A stretch of DNA of 64,000 nt from Erpobdella octoculata (taxonomy: Eukaryota > Annelida > Clitellata > Hirudinida > Erpobdellidae). Each line of letters opens with the position of its first letter. Position 1 is the first letter of the stretch. The DNA lies in contig OZ022241.1 of NCBI GenBank assembly GCA_963978895.1, positions 10,782,356-10,846,355 of the forward strand, written 5' to 3'. Position numbers and translations under genes: made by a program. Shown here in pieces: positions 26,363-39,300 of the stretch. The notes beneath the pieces were generated by a model, which saw only the letters and a list, made by a program, of their open reading frames with translations, was not told where the DNA came from and did not search any database.

Positions 26363-29300
26363 TTAAACGTGTGGTCTGTTGTGGTGCTGGACGTAAGAGA
26401 CGCTGGTTGTCTCCTTGTCGTCGATTTGACACACCTGAGCATGAGCAGCGTCAAAGAACGTCGAATGGGGAGCGTCAGAGTACTCGTACATGACATTCTC
26501 CTCTGGTGCGTATACTCCGCTCATTTGTAAACTCTTGTTGAACGATATCTGGTTATTGGGTGGAACGAGGTAAGATTTAAACATGGCGTTCGTACTCTGA
26601 CTCGCTTCCGGAGAAGAATGATCGCCAGAGTTCTGATTCATCTGCTCTCTCTTCCTTTTCGACTTTCGGTCTTTGGCGCGTCTGTTCTGGAACCAGATCT
26701 TGACCTGTCTGTCCGTCAATCCTATACAAGCCGCCAGTTCTGACTTTCGTTGAATCGTGATGTACTGGTTGTAAAGAAATTCTTTTTCTAGTTCAACTTT
26801 TTGTAACTCCGTGTAAACGATGCGGTACTTGTCTTTCGTTCTTGTTTTGCCTGTTTTACATAAAAAACAAATAAAAAATTACAAGGTAGGATATAAGGCG
26901 TGGTTAATGCTTGAATATTGAATTGGTAATTAATTGGTTACGCGAGTATAATTAATAACAACATTAACAATGGACAACAATGAGAGCAGGTGCGTGCAAG
27001 CCATTTGAGAATGTAACAATGAATGAAAAAATAAGTAGGAGTTGATGGGTGATATTAAACCTCATTTGAAGGTCTGTTTGATGATCAAATCAAAGAGATG
27101 AATTTCAGTTTTGTACATCCCATAGAATATTACAAATACATTATTAAAATAATAATTATTATTAATTAAAATTTAGCTTGAACCATTTCTTGTTATTTTA
27201 ACGCATACAACGAAGATATTAAGCAAATCTTGACTAGCCTGCTTCGAGTCGTACAAAATTATCAAACTCCTAATAAAAGTCATCATTTTGCACTATAATT
27301 ATAGAGGTGGCCATTTTTCTTTTAAATTCTTCACAGAGAAATAAAAAAATCTAATCGTTGAATTGTTAGTCAAACACAAACCCCACCGATGAAACGTACT
27401 AGCAGGAACGTTATATCAGCAAAACCTGGGTGGGGGCAACTTGTTCTCAAGGCCCACTAAATTTTCACAAAAATAACCCAATTTTCATATTTTTCTCCCA
27501 AAAAAATGATGACCGGAGGGAGGTAGTTTGCAGCTACTTTTCAACAAATTTTTAATAACAAACTCACATCTTTACGGGGACCCACTATAACATTACAGAA
27601 GGGGGCCGCCTCTGCCCCCTCCCCAAAAAATTGACATCCCTGCGTACTAAAAAATATAAAAGTTTATTCAAAAATCGAATTTTCCCAGCAAACCCAGCGT
27701 TCAATAGAGCCTAAAGAGTCTAAATTCTACATTTGTTTGTCAACTGTTCTTTTATAAACTACTAGCGGAGTTACCCGGCGTTTCCCGTGGTTTTAAAGGT
27801 TTTTTCATCCTTTTTCTTTCTCGCTCCCGTTCCAAGGTCGCTTTCCTGTTCCCGGTCGCGCTTATTTTTTTCTACTCTCTCCTAACTTCATATAACCCAT
27901 AAAACGTAAAATAGACTTGCTAAAATTAACTTGAAATTTTCAATCGATGTTACATAAACTAAATTTGATAATTTGAATTGTATTACGCAATAACCTTTGA
28001 TGTTCGTACATAGGCACTTTTGGCCTGGAAAGTTATTTGGTCATGAAAATACTAAAAAATAATATTTTATTAAAAAATAACCTATGACCTTCAAGCTATA
28101 TACCTCCGTGTAAAATTTAACTAAAATTTGTTTTAGCGGTTTGGATTTCCATAAAAGACGAACAGATAGACAAACAAACAGTCATTTTTATATATATAGA
28201 TTTTAAAGATGTAGCACAATTTTTTTTAAATGTTATAAAATTAATAGAAATAAATAAATTTGGATGGAAGAACATTAAAAATATGACAGGGATGACATCG
28301 TACGGAAAGCAAACAGCAGAAGAGCTGTGCAGGATGTCAAATGGAACTGCTTTGCTACATGCACGACGGAAGTTCTAGCTGTCAGCTTGTCTCATTATAT
28401 ATTCAAAAAAATGTTAATTGGGAAAATATGATAATCTATATTTATTTCTGAATAACAAATTATGGATAATTTTCAATTGAATTATTTTGAGTATAAATTT
28501 TGATAAATGTAATATTTATTATTATACCTATTTGTTGATTGGTTGCTAAATATTAGTTCGTTTTATGGGTTCAGCTCATAGATTAGTAACACCATATATG
28601 CTTACTTCCTGTTCTGTTACTATTCACTTTCTTGTAATTGGCCATTAATACTCATTTAATAAACAAGCGGATATTTTAATTAACGCAGGTAGACAAAGAT
28701 TTAAGTTTGTATGCACGTGTATACTTTTGTATGCACGTGGACAATGCACATATAGGCTTATAGGCGCACACACACAGACACTTCTTTTAAAGATTTGCTG
28801 ACAGGTGGGGGGGACTGGTAGTAAACATAATTTTTAATATAAACAATCTATAAATTTCTTAACAATTAAATAAAGCACAATACAAAAATGTGAAGAAAAA
28901 AAAAGACACATAAACTGCAAATTAACGGTTAAGCTGTTATTTGAGAGATATTCTTGAAAGTCAATCAATTAAAAACAAGAAACATGTTTGGCAGAAAGTT
29001 GAAATTCATGATTTATTCCGCGAGCCAATTTATTCTTCCACAACCAATTTACATCTTAGACCATTTTTACAAACTTTTATTTAAGTTACAATCTCTGTTT
29101 GTGTGTGTGTGTGTGTCTTTCTCTGTACGCAAATCTAGCAAGTAAAATTTAACCAGCTTTTTGACTAGATAGGAAGCTGAAACTTTCAATTTAGCTTTAT
29201 ATTGGATGACAATACATGATTCAATTGAAAAAAAACTTAATTTCAATATCTTTCGTATTTCTAAATCGAGTGTATTTGAAATCAAAGTTTGTGTTGAAAA

Positions 29301-32300
29301 ACTAGTTTTTTCCTTTACTTGTTCTTCTAAGAACTATTTTCAACTACAACTAGGGGGCCACACGCACAAACATTAAAAATTATTGTTTTTACCTATGAAG
29401 CATGAAAACATAAATTTAAACTTTTAGCTAGAATATTTTTGAGTAATTAACACACAGAAGCGGCGATTGAGTGGGGCTGGGAAGCGATTTCCCCCTCCGA
29501 GATTTTATCCGCCAATTAGAAAAAATATCTTCATTAGCTCATTTATTTAGATTAGTTGGTAAACGTAGTATTTTTATACATTTTGAATTATATCTACTTA
29601 GTTATATCATATTTCTCTGCTAATGTTTTTCAAACTTTTAGATATTCCTTCAGAGGCGTGGATTCAGCAAAATGTTGAGGGGGGCGAAGATTTTTCAACT
29701 CAAACCCAGAGAATCTTCAAACAAAAATGACCATTTCAATATACATTTGTATGTTGCATGTTCATGTAAATCATCATATTAGTTAAAAAACAGTTTAAAA
29801 AAAGTTAAATTTTATTTAATATTGAATGCAGACAAAAAGCATTTAAATTATGAATGTAACAAAGGGTATCGACGTTCTTTCATTTTTAGAAAATTGTCCA
29901 CTGAATCATCAAAATAAAATAAACTAAAGGTACTAAAAGATTGAAAAATAATAGCAGAGTAACTGGATATTAATCAACAAGTATGATAAATATTGCTTTC
30001 ATCAACTAATCTAAATACTCAATCGTGTGTGAGCTGATAAAAATAATTTAAAATGAATTAGAAAAATCTTGGTGAGAGAGCTCAAGCAACCGGGTAGGAT
30101 AAGAATATGCTAACTGTTCCTCAAGTTAGGACAGATACACGAATCCAAATTTCATACGAGCTCGATCGGATGGACTGAAAGCAAGCAATCAATCAATCAA
30201 TCCATTAAATTTCTATAGCGCGATTTCCTTGGCGTTCAATAGCGCTCGGACACGAACTTATTAAACAGATAAGTTTTAATCCCCGACGGAAAACTGTGAG
30301 AGAAGTAGATTTAGTAATTGAAGTATGAAGAGAGTTTCAGAGAAAGGGACCAGAGTTGGAAAAAGAGCGTTTAGCAAAAGAATGCTTAACAGAAAAGAAG
30401 AGTGGAGAGGAGCAATTTTTTATTTTAAACATTAGTAAGCAGATTTTAAAAATCATCCTATATCTAAGTGGAATCCAGAGAAGAAAAAAAAGAGATGGAA
30501 AGATATGAGAAAAGTAAGAGGTGCGAGAAACTAAGCACTAAAAGATTGAAAAATATTAGCAGTAGATTATAAGTAATATAATTCAAAAAGTATGATAAAT
30601 ACTGCTTTTATCAACTAACCTAAATACTCGATCATGGATTAGCTAGAAAAGATAATTTTTATATTTGGTGGAAAAATCTTGAGGGGGGCCATGGCCCCCC
30701 TCAGCCCTCCCCAATCCACGCCTCTGTATTCCTTGTTAAATTCATAATTTAAACGTTTTTTTTTGTCTGCATTCAATATTAAATAAAAGTTAATATTTTT
30801 ATACTGTTTTGTTAATTAATATTATGTTTTACATGAAAATACAACATACTAGTGTATATTGGCATGGTCATTTGAGTTTGAAGATTCTCTAGGTTGAATT
30901 TTGAAAAATCTTCGCCCCCCCCTCCCAGATTTTGCTGAATCTCCGCCCACCGCCTCTATTAACACAATAAGGTATTTATAAATTAAAAGATGTTTTCGAG
31001 AAAGTGATTAGGAGGGGTTCTCATGTAATGACTAAACCCCCCCCCCGTACTTAAACCCGACGTTGGTTAATACCAACATTGTCCAACATATCCATTGCAT
31101 TGCTCTCTGTCAACTAAATTTAAAGTAACTTGAAACATAATTAATTGTAAACGCGGAGCTCGGAACAGAAACCTTTTCAATAAATCAAAACTGATTTTAT
31201 CTGAGTGAAATAAATTCGCTTGATATTGAAATAATGAAACAAATATTCTGTTAAATTAAAAACTTATGTCGTTTATTAAAAACGTAAATTGATCTTTTAT
31301 GACGATTTAAATAAAATTCAACTTTATATTTTTTAACAATCAATAATTCCTTTTATTATAATTCAGTTAATAACTTAAGTTTGTACTTACCTCATTGTCT
31401 TGCTAAACAAAAGTACAAAAATCAGTTTTCTGCAAAAAATAGAGTAAGATTAGTTAACCAACCTGATGACGGTACTGAAGGATAAGTTTGTTTTTTCATC
31501 CAGCCCCAAGGTGGTTGAGAGTTGCTCTTTCTGTCATCGTTTTGTTTGTTGCCGTTGTTGGGTGTGGAGTTGTAGTTCGAGAACATTTTGGAAGTTCCGT
31601 TGGCGTCTGGTTTTTGGTTTTCGTGAAAAGGAGCTGAAGATCGTCGTTCTTCATCGTCAGCAGGCTCTTCTGAGCATTCTTGATCTTGGAATGCGGCAAA
31701 ATCGTGTTGTGAATTCTGTTGGCGCAACATTTGTTGACGTGCGACATCGCTTTGGGCCGTTTGGCTGTTCAGAGAAGTTGACAGACTTCTATTGTATTCA
31801 ATTTCGTTTGAATCTTCGTAGTCTGTTGTCACATCATCTTCACTGTCTTTCTCACAATAGGCATATCCTTTGCCGTTCTGTATTTTTGTTGTCGGCCATT
31901 TGTAACCTCCCTCTCCTTTAATCGTCAGCTGATCGCAATCCAGGCCCCCGTTGTTGTAGCTTGCCTCGCCGTGACCGGAAATGCAGAAAGCGAGAGATGG
32001 ATTCGGTTCTGGAAAGGCGTGGTGGAACCTGTAGAGATGGTCGTGTATCTGCTGAGAAGAAACCGAACTGGGCAGAGTAATTGGATGATGTTCCATGTTG
32101 GTAAGGTACGGTCCGGTCGGGTAGAAGTGGTGCTGATAATGATGGCGATGTTGAGCCATGGGGTCGTAGCATGCGAAGGGAGCATGCTGGTGGACAAAGT
32201 TGAAGTGGCTGTTTGTAGTTTGGTGGTGTTTTATTAGCGACTGTTCGGCCTCTGATGTGTCGAGCTCCTGCTGTTGGTAGTGGTGGCTGGTTGTTGTTGA

Positions 32301-32315
32301 ATGTACGTTCAACAT
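26363..32315 (-). CDS. Cdx: Caudal/Cdx-class homeobox transcription factor
   Basis: Nuclear ParaHox transcription factor used in posterior patterning and gut development in animals. Two exons: 32315-31463 (phase 1 out, CAG/GTTGGT donor) and 26850-26363, giving about 446 residues. Exon 2 opens with the caudal-specific [15 protein letters not shown] arm and the homeodomain with [11 protein letters not shown] and [13 protein letters not shown] (recognition helix in the last third), then a variable C-terminus. Exon 1 is His/Gln/Ser-rich with an acidic middle and ends in [12 protein letters not shown], the caudal counterpart of the PBC-binding hexapeptide. Start is uncertain: the frame is open to an upstream ATG at 32417, but a pyrimidine tract ending GCCAG lies just before the Met at 32315, suggesting that a 5-prime exon or UTR splices there. 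The 4.6-kb intron is full of transposons. Confidence 0.93.
27420..27645. repeat. G-run/C-run bounded repeat in the Cdx intron
   Basis: GGGTGGGGGCAACTTG at the left and GGGGGCCGCCTCTGCCCCCTCCCC at the right, with an AT-rich core; architecture like 1022-1194. Confidence 0.35.
27761..28204 (+). mobile_element. C/T-rich dispersed element, copy 3
   Basis: Head ACTAGCGGAGTTACCCGGCG, shortened CTCGCTCCCG array, CCCATAAAACGTAAAA, TTACGCAATAACCTTTGATG, GGTTTGGATTTCCATAAAAG, and tail ACAAACAGTCATTTTTATAT. Located in the Cdx intron. Confidence 0.7.
29651..30726 (+). mobile_element. hAT-like non-autonomous element (inner, nested)
   Basis: Termini CAGAGGCGTGGATT and inverted AATCCACGCCTCTG, with an exact 8-bp duplication TATTCCTT at 29643-29650 and 30727-30734. 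Inserted inside the outer element of the same family, so it is younger. It in turn carries a retrotransposon fragment at about 30095-30540. No transposase remains. Confidence 0.88.
30095..30540 (-). mobile_element. Non-LTR retrotransposon 3-prime fragment
   Basis: On the minus strand a degenerate reverse-transcriptase C-terminus is visible (FRRGLKTYLF, the widespread F-x-x-x-LKT-x-LF ending), followed by GCGCTATAGAAATTTAATGG and a (GATT)n tail, a typical 3-prime end. Strongly 5-prime truncated and broken by stops. Confidence 0.5.
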
Positions 32316-34985
32316 GGAGGCTGGCGTGGGAAAAAAAACTCGACTTGTAAATTTCAAAGTTAAATTCTGACTAAATTGAATCTGAACGATCACATACTGA
32401 CTCATCATTAGGTCCATGTCAATGTGAACTGTAAATGCTACGCTCTGGACACCAAATTATTAATTTTTTCATTAAAAATTGTGTTGACTTAATTAAATTT
32501 TAAGAGCATCTAGACACAAAATTGCGTTAAATAATATAGAAATCATATTTATGTGCAGAAAGAAAATAACAGTGCATAAAATTCACAATCAGAGACGCGT
32601 AAAAGTCGAGTTCACCTGTTGTTAAACAAACTGTAACTGATATTCCTGGATGTCACAGAGATTGTCAACAAATCATAAAATATTACAATCCGATTTGTTT
32701 TTACGACGTCGATGAATATTACAGCTATTCTAACGTTTCAACTACATTTCTTCAACAGCAGACCTATTTTCATGTAATAAATTATATTTACTTTGCATCC
32801 AGGCGTCGGTGATCGTCCAATAGTTGACGAGCGATTTAGGCAAACAAAATAGCAGCCAATCGTGGGGAGATCCGAGACAAACCAGGATGCCTATTGGACA
32901 GCGAAATCTGAATATTTATACGAAGTAAGCTTTATTTGTTGAAAAGATAATTTTTTCAGATCATTTAACAAAATTAACACACATATTAAACTTTTCTTCA
33001 AGAAAAATTTTTACTCTTATTATTTATTCACAGCGAAACGCATCTAATAAGCTTTAAAAGAAAGTAAGGAAGAACTCATATTCTCCGAGATGCTAATTTT
33101 ATTATTATTTTTTTGAATATAAAATAAAACGTGGAAGTTGTTTAAAAATATCTAGAGAGCATAACGTGGTGGGCAGAACGAGCTGATAAATTGAGGAGAA
33201 GAGGCAAGCGATCGTCGCTGTGAGCGGGATGGTGGCGCCCCGACGTCTCAAGTTGATGACGAAATGCATACAAATCTCTTGCATGAGAGACGTGCAAGGC
33301 TGTGCTTATATTTCTCGGTCTGTTTCCCTATATTTGTTTCTGTGTGTGTGTCTATTCAAGTGTATGCGTGTGTGTGTGTGCGTGTCAACGCGCTAATAAG
33401 ACAGGTTTCATCTTATGAGGTGTTGCGACACACAAGATGTGCTCTTGTGTGTGTTTGCGTGTGAAGGCCCGAGAGAGGATGCTAGTCCCGCCCTGGCCAC
33501 CCCAGGATCAGACATTTGAGGTTGGACGTATGGAGACAGTGTAAATAAGAAAAGTCTCGATTATTATGTACAATAGATAAGCTTATCACCAGCACGAGTT
33601 TGAGTACGAGCCACAGAGACAAGCGCCCATCCTGAAACTTTCAAATTTGTCGCTCACTGAGTTGACAAAATCGGAAGTTCTTTGTCACTTGTTTTTGTTG
33701 TAGGAGAATGTCTCTTCTTCTTCTTCTTCATGTTAATTTTCAAGCAACGGAAGTCAGAAGTTGTTTTCGAGCGTCCAAAAATCTTTTGATGATCGTCAAT
33801 AGAAGCTGATCGAAGGCGATTTTACAAATATTACTTTTGATGTTGTACACACCGACGTATCGTTTACAGTTTACATGTTAATGGGGATCACACGCACACA
33901 GATACAGACACACACATAGCTTTCTAGGTTTGCAAAGTTTTTAACAAGGTTGTCCTTTCATTGAAAGAAAAGTTTACTCAATCATTTGAAAGACTGCCCT
34001 CATGTCGTCCACAACTTCAATTCATCAACAGGATTCCCCCAGAATGATCCGAAGATATCCGCACCCTCGCGGAGAACAAAAAATAATCCGTTAGTTAGGC
34101 AGCAGGAAGCGTGGAAGACGAATTGGATGTTTGCACATGCTGGGTTCAATCAGGTCGATTGTTATGTATGATCGTTCGGAACGTTTCGAAAGAGGAGGGG
34201 GAGGGGAGTGAGGTAGGAGGGGGGAAGGGGGTTCTCTTTTTAATAACACCGAACTGTTTGCTCAGTGAGCACTCAAACGGGCTATGAAAATTGGTTATTG
34301 CGCTTTGAGCAAATATTTTGAACTTTTTAACAAGTAGCTTATCTCGTCGTTTTGCGTTTAACGATGGAAACTCAAAGGTGGGCTTGTCTGTTGTCTGCAT
34401 TATTACGCAATAATGATCCTTACTCGGTTTGTTTCCTTTGTTGTGCTGACAACTGCTATGAAATATAAATAAAAGACTCTGTCGTCTGCTGTATTGGATA
34501 TTGCACAATTGTATGTTCATCTTGGTCGCTAGGGAGATAACCGACGAACGAACGAACAAAACGGGGATGTTTTAAACTCGCACGTTCACACGTACACGTT
34601 CACACGAACACGCGTCTTTTGAAGTAACCGACGATCACGTGCGAGGTGCAAACGAGTTTCGACACCTCGATTACTAAATTGAACCGTCAAATTATTTGTG
34701 CGACTTTTGACTTGTCGCTGAGGTCTAATTTCAAATTTCAGAGATCACCATTGTTGTTCGGCGGCTTCATCGTTTGCTTACTGCTTGCTGGTCTAAATTG
34801 ATCTCTCGTTAGTGATACACCGCTCACATTTTTGTCCCGTTAATAAGTTAAATCGTGGTTTAAATGTTTTTTTGTTTCGAGATTGAAAATTTTAAACAAT
34901 TTTGTTTTTCGCGATGATTCCTTTGGCGGCTGCTTTTGCGAGGATTCCTCTGGCTGCTTCCTGGGGGTCATCGGCCTGTGGGGCA
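32316..34985. other. Upstream flank of the caudal gene, no gene seen
   Basis: Would contain the Cdx promoter. No exon supported. Contains GT/CA words (33340-33460, 33890-33920), a purine-rich GGAGG tract at 34195-34230 and CACGTTCACACG words at 34580-34610. Specific regulatory sites cannot be assigned by eye. Confidence 0.4.
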
Positions 34986-35207
34986 ATGAATGAACGAATG
35001 AATGAATGAATGAATGAATGAATGAATGAATGAATGAATGAATGAATGAATGAATGAATGAATGAATGAATGAATGAATGAATGAATGAATGAATGAATG
35101 AATGAATGAATGAATGAATGAATGAATGAATGAATGAATGAATGAATGAATGAATGAATGAATGAATGAATGAATGAATGAATGAATGAATGAATGAATG
35201 AATGAAT
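34986..35207. repeat. (GAAT)n microsatellite
   Basis: About 55 AATG units, nearly pure. Confidence 0.96.
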
Positions 35208-35999
35208 TAACAAAGAAATGAATGCATGCATGGAATGAATGAGTGAAGGCACAAAACTATATATAAACATTTATGATGTTTTAGTTAATCTATTTCCCAC
35301 CAAAAGGTTTTTTTTAAATGTATAGAAATGAAGAACCTCTCTGCTGATGGAAGCTAGGAAGCACCCGCTTGTTGTTCTTGAAGGAGAAAATTTGAGGTAT
35401 TTGCCTTGCAGTGGTGTATCCGTTATTATGTCTTCCTGGCACAGTGGTATACCTAGCGTGTTATAGAAATTATTCGAAAGTTGAATAAAGAGGGGGTTTT
35501 GGGGTTAGAACCCCCCTGAAATTATTCCAGAAATTAATTACTCGACTCGGTTTAGTGTAAATTAATAAACGAAAAACTATTGTAAAAACATTTATATTTC
35601 TTTATCATAAAAGGGGAAACTGGTAGCTAAACCTCCCCCCAAAAAGTATTCCAAAAAATTCTACTACATGAAATGAATAAACTTGTTTAACTGATGATAA
35701 AATCACAGAAAGATTGATGTAAAATTATCTTTGTTTTCTAGTCATTTTATATGTTCATCCCTACTATCGCTTTAATGAAAGATATTTAGGGGTTTTCATC
35801 TAAATATTTGGCAAAAATCTGTTTTTAGAAGTTTTTCATTGGAAAACAGATTGAGTGGTTCAACTCTTTTGTATTTGTATAATTATTCTACATTAATAAT
35901 GGACTATATTTTGGATAAAATGGTGATCATAATAAAATAGCTTATTGTTCTAATTAATACACAATATTTTTTTTATATTTTAACAAATAAGCCTTAAAA
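35208..35999. other. Gene-free AT-rich spacer
   Basis: No exon or RNA gene supported. Short C-run and G-run words near 35490-35640. Confidence 0.45.
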
Positions 36000-36345
<346 letters not shown>

Positions 36346-36347
36346 GT

Positions 36348-39300
36348 CTACTTGTTATTGTTATACTTGGTAAGATTAAATATTGTCATAAAACTTGAAA
36401 TGTTACTTGGTGGTGCAATCTTGTAAGGCGTTTTCGTTGGCTGGTTGGAATTGAAAGTGTCGACTGCTTCGGTCACAACTTCTTCATTTTCTTGGCGGTT
36501 TAATGACCGAGTGCAGTAAACCAGACTTTGAAGTTTTGGAACTGAAAATATCACATTTTTCCGTTTAATGTGAGAAACAATGTATAAAGTTGGGGTAGTC
36601 AGAGAGTAAAAATGAACAAATGTTATTTCTTAAAAAGTTATAGTTCTTGTTTTCGAATGTAGGACATTTTCTACATGAGCATTACTTTTGGGCATTCCAA
36701 CCGCGGCAGACCCTAAGACATTTTTCTTCTATACTAGCTATGGCATGGCTGGGAATTGTCAGTCGTCGTTCTATGACAACCAAGAAGAAGAAGAAGAAAA
36801 CGATAAAGAAGTTCTAGAAAGACTAGGACATATTATTTGACTGATTGATTAATAAATAACCATCACCACCAAACTGTTTTTTTAATTAATATGATGTTTT
36901 ACATGAAAATATAACATACTAGTGTATATTGGCATGGTTATTTGAGTTTGAAGATTCTCTAGGTTGAATTGAAAAAAATCTTGGATCCCTCAAGATTTCG
37001 CTGAATCGCCGCATCTGGGCACATTATTAAACTAAATATTATATAATGTTATCTGGACCTACTTTTTAAATTTCTAGCTGGGGAATGTTTTCCGGATAAA
37101 GAGGTAAACGTCCGGGGAAAAAATGACTAGGGGGGCTGGTGGGATATCCGTTCTTCATGGTTTTCATCAGTGAATAATTCTGCGCTACTTATTAAACTAT
37201 ATTAAACAAACTATAATCTCTCGTTTGTGTCATTATCATTCATTTTATGACTAAATATTTTCGAAAACTGCAGTTTAATAATTAATAATTAATGCAGTTT
37301 TTTTTAACAAGTTTCGTTCGCCATCCGAGCTATAATACAAAGCTCTCTAACTAGCTGAATAATTTAATGCGAGCTTCAACCTCCTATTAATTTTTTAAAT
37401 CAAAAGGCTTTAAAACTAGTTAATGCTTAAACTCTAAATTCGCAAAGATGAAATAGGGTGCTAAAATGGCGGCAGTAAGAGGCTACAAACTTTATAATGC
37501 ACTTAATAGGCTAAGCGCGATTCAGTTATATAAAGCGAATAGAGATCTGTGGTTACAGCTCACAGTGTGCTTAAGCGTACAAATGTGTCACAGATTTAAA
37601 TAACTAGATAAGAGGCCGCACAGGTCGCTGCAATTGCCCCGGCGGTTAGCCGTGCAAATAATCGGTAAAATTGCTAATGAGCCGGCAGTCGCGCCGTAAG
37701 TCTACCTAAAATTAAACCATAACCATAACCATAACCATAACCCTAACCCTAACCCTGCCCCTAACCCTATCTTCACCCCTAACCCTTTAGAAAATATATA
37801 CATCTTTATCAATTGATCGAAGAATCAATTGTTTTGGCAAAGTCGCCGGCTCAGTAGCAATTTTACCGCTTATTGCCCCGGCAAACGGCGCCTACTGCCT
37901 TGGTAATAGTCATAACGGGCCGCACACCAGTGTTGTTTCAGTTAAGCGTAACTTTAACTGAATTTGGTCTAATAACTGAAAAAAGAGATTTAAGTTAAGT
38001 ACTAACTGAAACTGTAACTGAAAAATAATGCTAACTTTAATTGTAATACTAATAGTAAAAAAAAGTAGTAACTGTAATACAAACTGAAAAAAAATGTTTT
38101 CGGAAAATCCAATACTGAAATGCGCCAAAATTTTATTTCTTTGTTTATATTTGGTAACCGGACCCACTCGTGTCTTTTATCTCTACTATGATTTGCTTTT
38201 TCATCGCTTTATTTGCATTTAACGACGTATGAACAATGTTAAAAATAAATTCTGGCCGAAAACAAGAAAATGGAGTTTGGCGTTATTTAAGTTACGAACC
38301 CTCTACTGATAAAAGCCGGTGCAACGTGTGGGAGAAAAAGATTCGGAAGCTCACGTGGTCTAAACTTGCGTAGCTCTGTTGACAAGTAAATCATCTAAGT
38401 CATAGACATAAGGAAGTGTCAAGAGAACTTGAGGTTTTGGAGACAAATCACAAAAAGCTAAAGGCCAAGCGCAAACTAATGGAAAATGATATAGGAAACA
38501 CGGTTAACCAGAATAGCGCACAGACTACTTTGCCTGCTTTTATTAACCAAAAAAGAATGGAATTCAGATGCACAAGAAGTGAAATTGAGACAGCGTTTGC
38601 TTAGTAATATCAGTACTGGGTTATATTAATAACTGTTATACTAACTGTAATAGTAACTGAAAAAATTATTAACTCTAATATTAACTGGAAAAAATGAAAA
38701 AAATTAACTTTAACTGTAATACTAACTAAAAAATATTAAATTGGCTAACTTTAACTGATACTCTAACTGAAAAACCCTAACTGAAACAATACTGCCGCAC
38801 ACATCTATGAAAAACCTAGATTGGGGCATAGATTTTTTAAAATATTTTTAGCCGTTATTTCATTTCATGGAGTATTTCTATGATTTTGTTTTCAATCGCA
38901 GCTGGATGTCACCCCCAAACGGGTGATACCAGGTGCGGGTCGCCCCGCCGCACCACTTAGCTACGCTACTGACTGGCAAGATAATCTATATCATCAGTTA
39001 TCGTCAACTTCATTCTACCTTTATAAAATATATGAGGCTGAACAGTACCGGCACAGCATGGGTCACGGTCATTTAATAAACTGCCTAATTATAGTTATTT
39101 ACATTTACTTTCAAAATAAAACGGTAAGAAAAAATTCTTTACGGGTAAACCCGTACTCGTTGATGTCTTATCCGTGCCCGACCCGTATCCATTCAGAGTC
39201 CACCTTACCCGACCCGTAACCGAAAAAACGGGTCAGGTACGGGTAAATCCGTGGGTGGCGGTATGCCCACGCAGACTTACGATCTGAAAAGGGAAACGGA

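Larger units (their letters stand above)
29454..30957 (-). mobile_element. hAT-like non-autonomous element (outer), interrupted by an inner copy
   Basis: Left end ACAGAAGCGGCGATT, right end ...CCGCCCACCGCCTCT, flanked by ATTAACAC at 29446-29453 and 30958-30965 (exact 8-bp duplication). Internal sequence matches the 15416-15812 element in inverse orientation. It is split at 29643-29650/30727-30734 by a younger relative. Confidence 0.8.

Noticed and set aside
31466..32237. Plus-strand frames across the caudal first exon
   Set aside because: Shadows of the minus-strand Cdx exon, whose hexapeptide and splice site fix the coding strand.
34968..35270. Ser-Phe-Ile-His repeat frame
   Set aside because: Produced by (GAAT)n.
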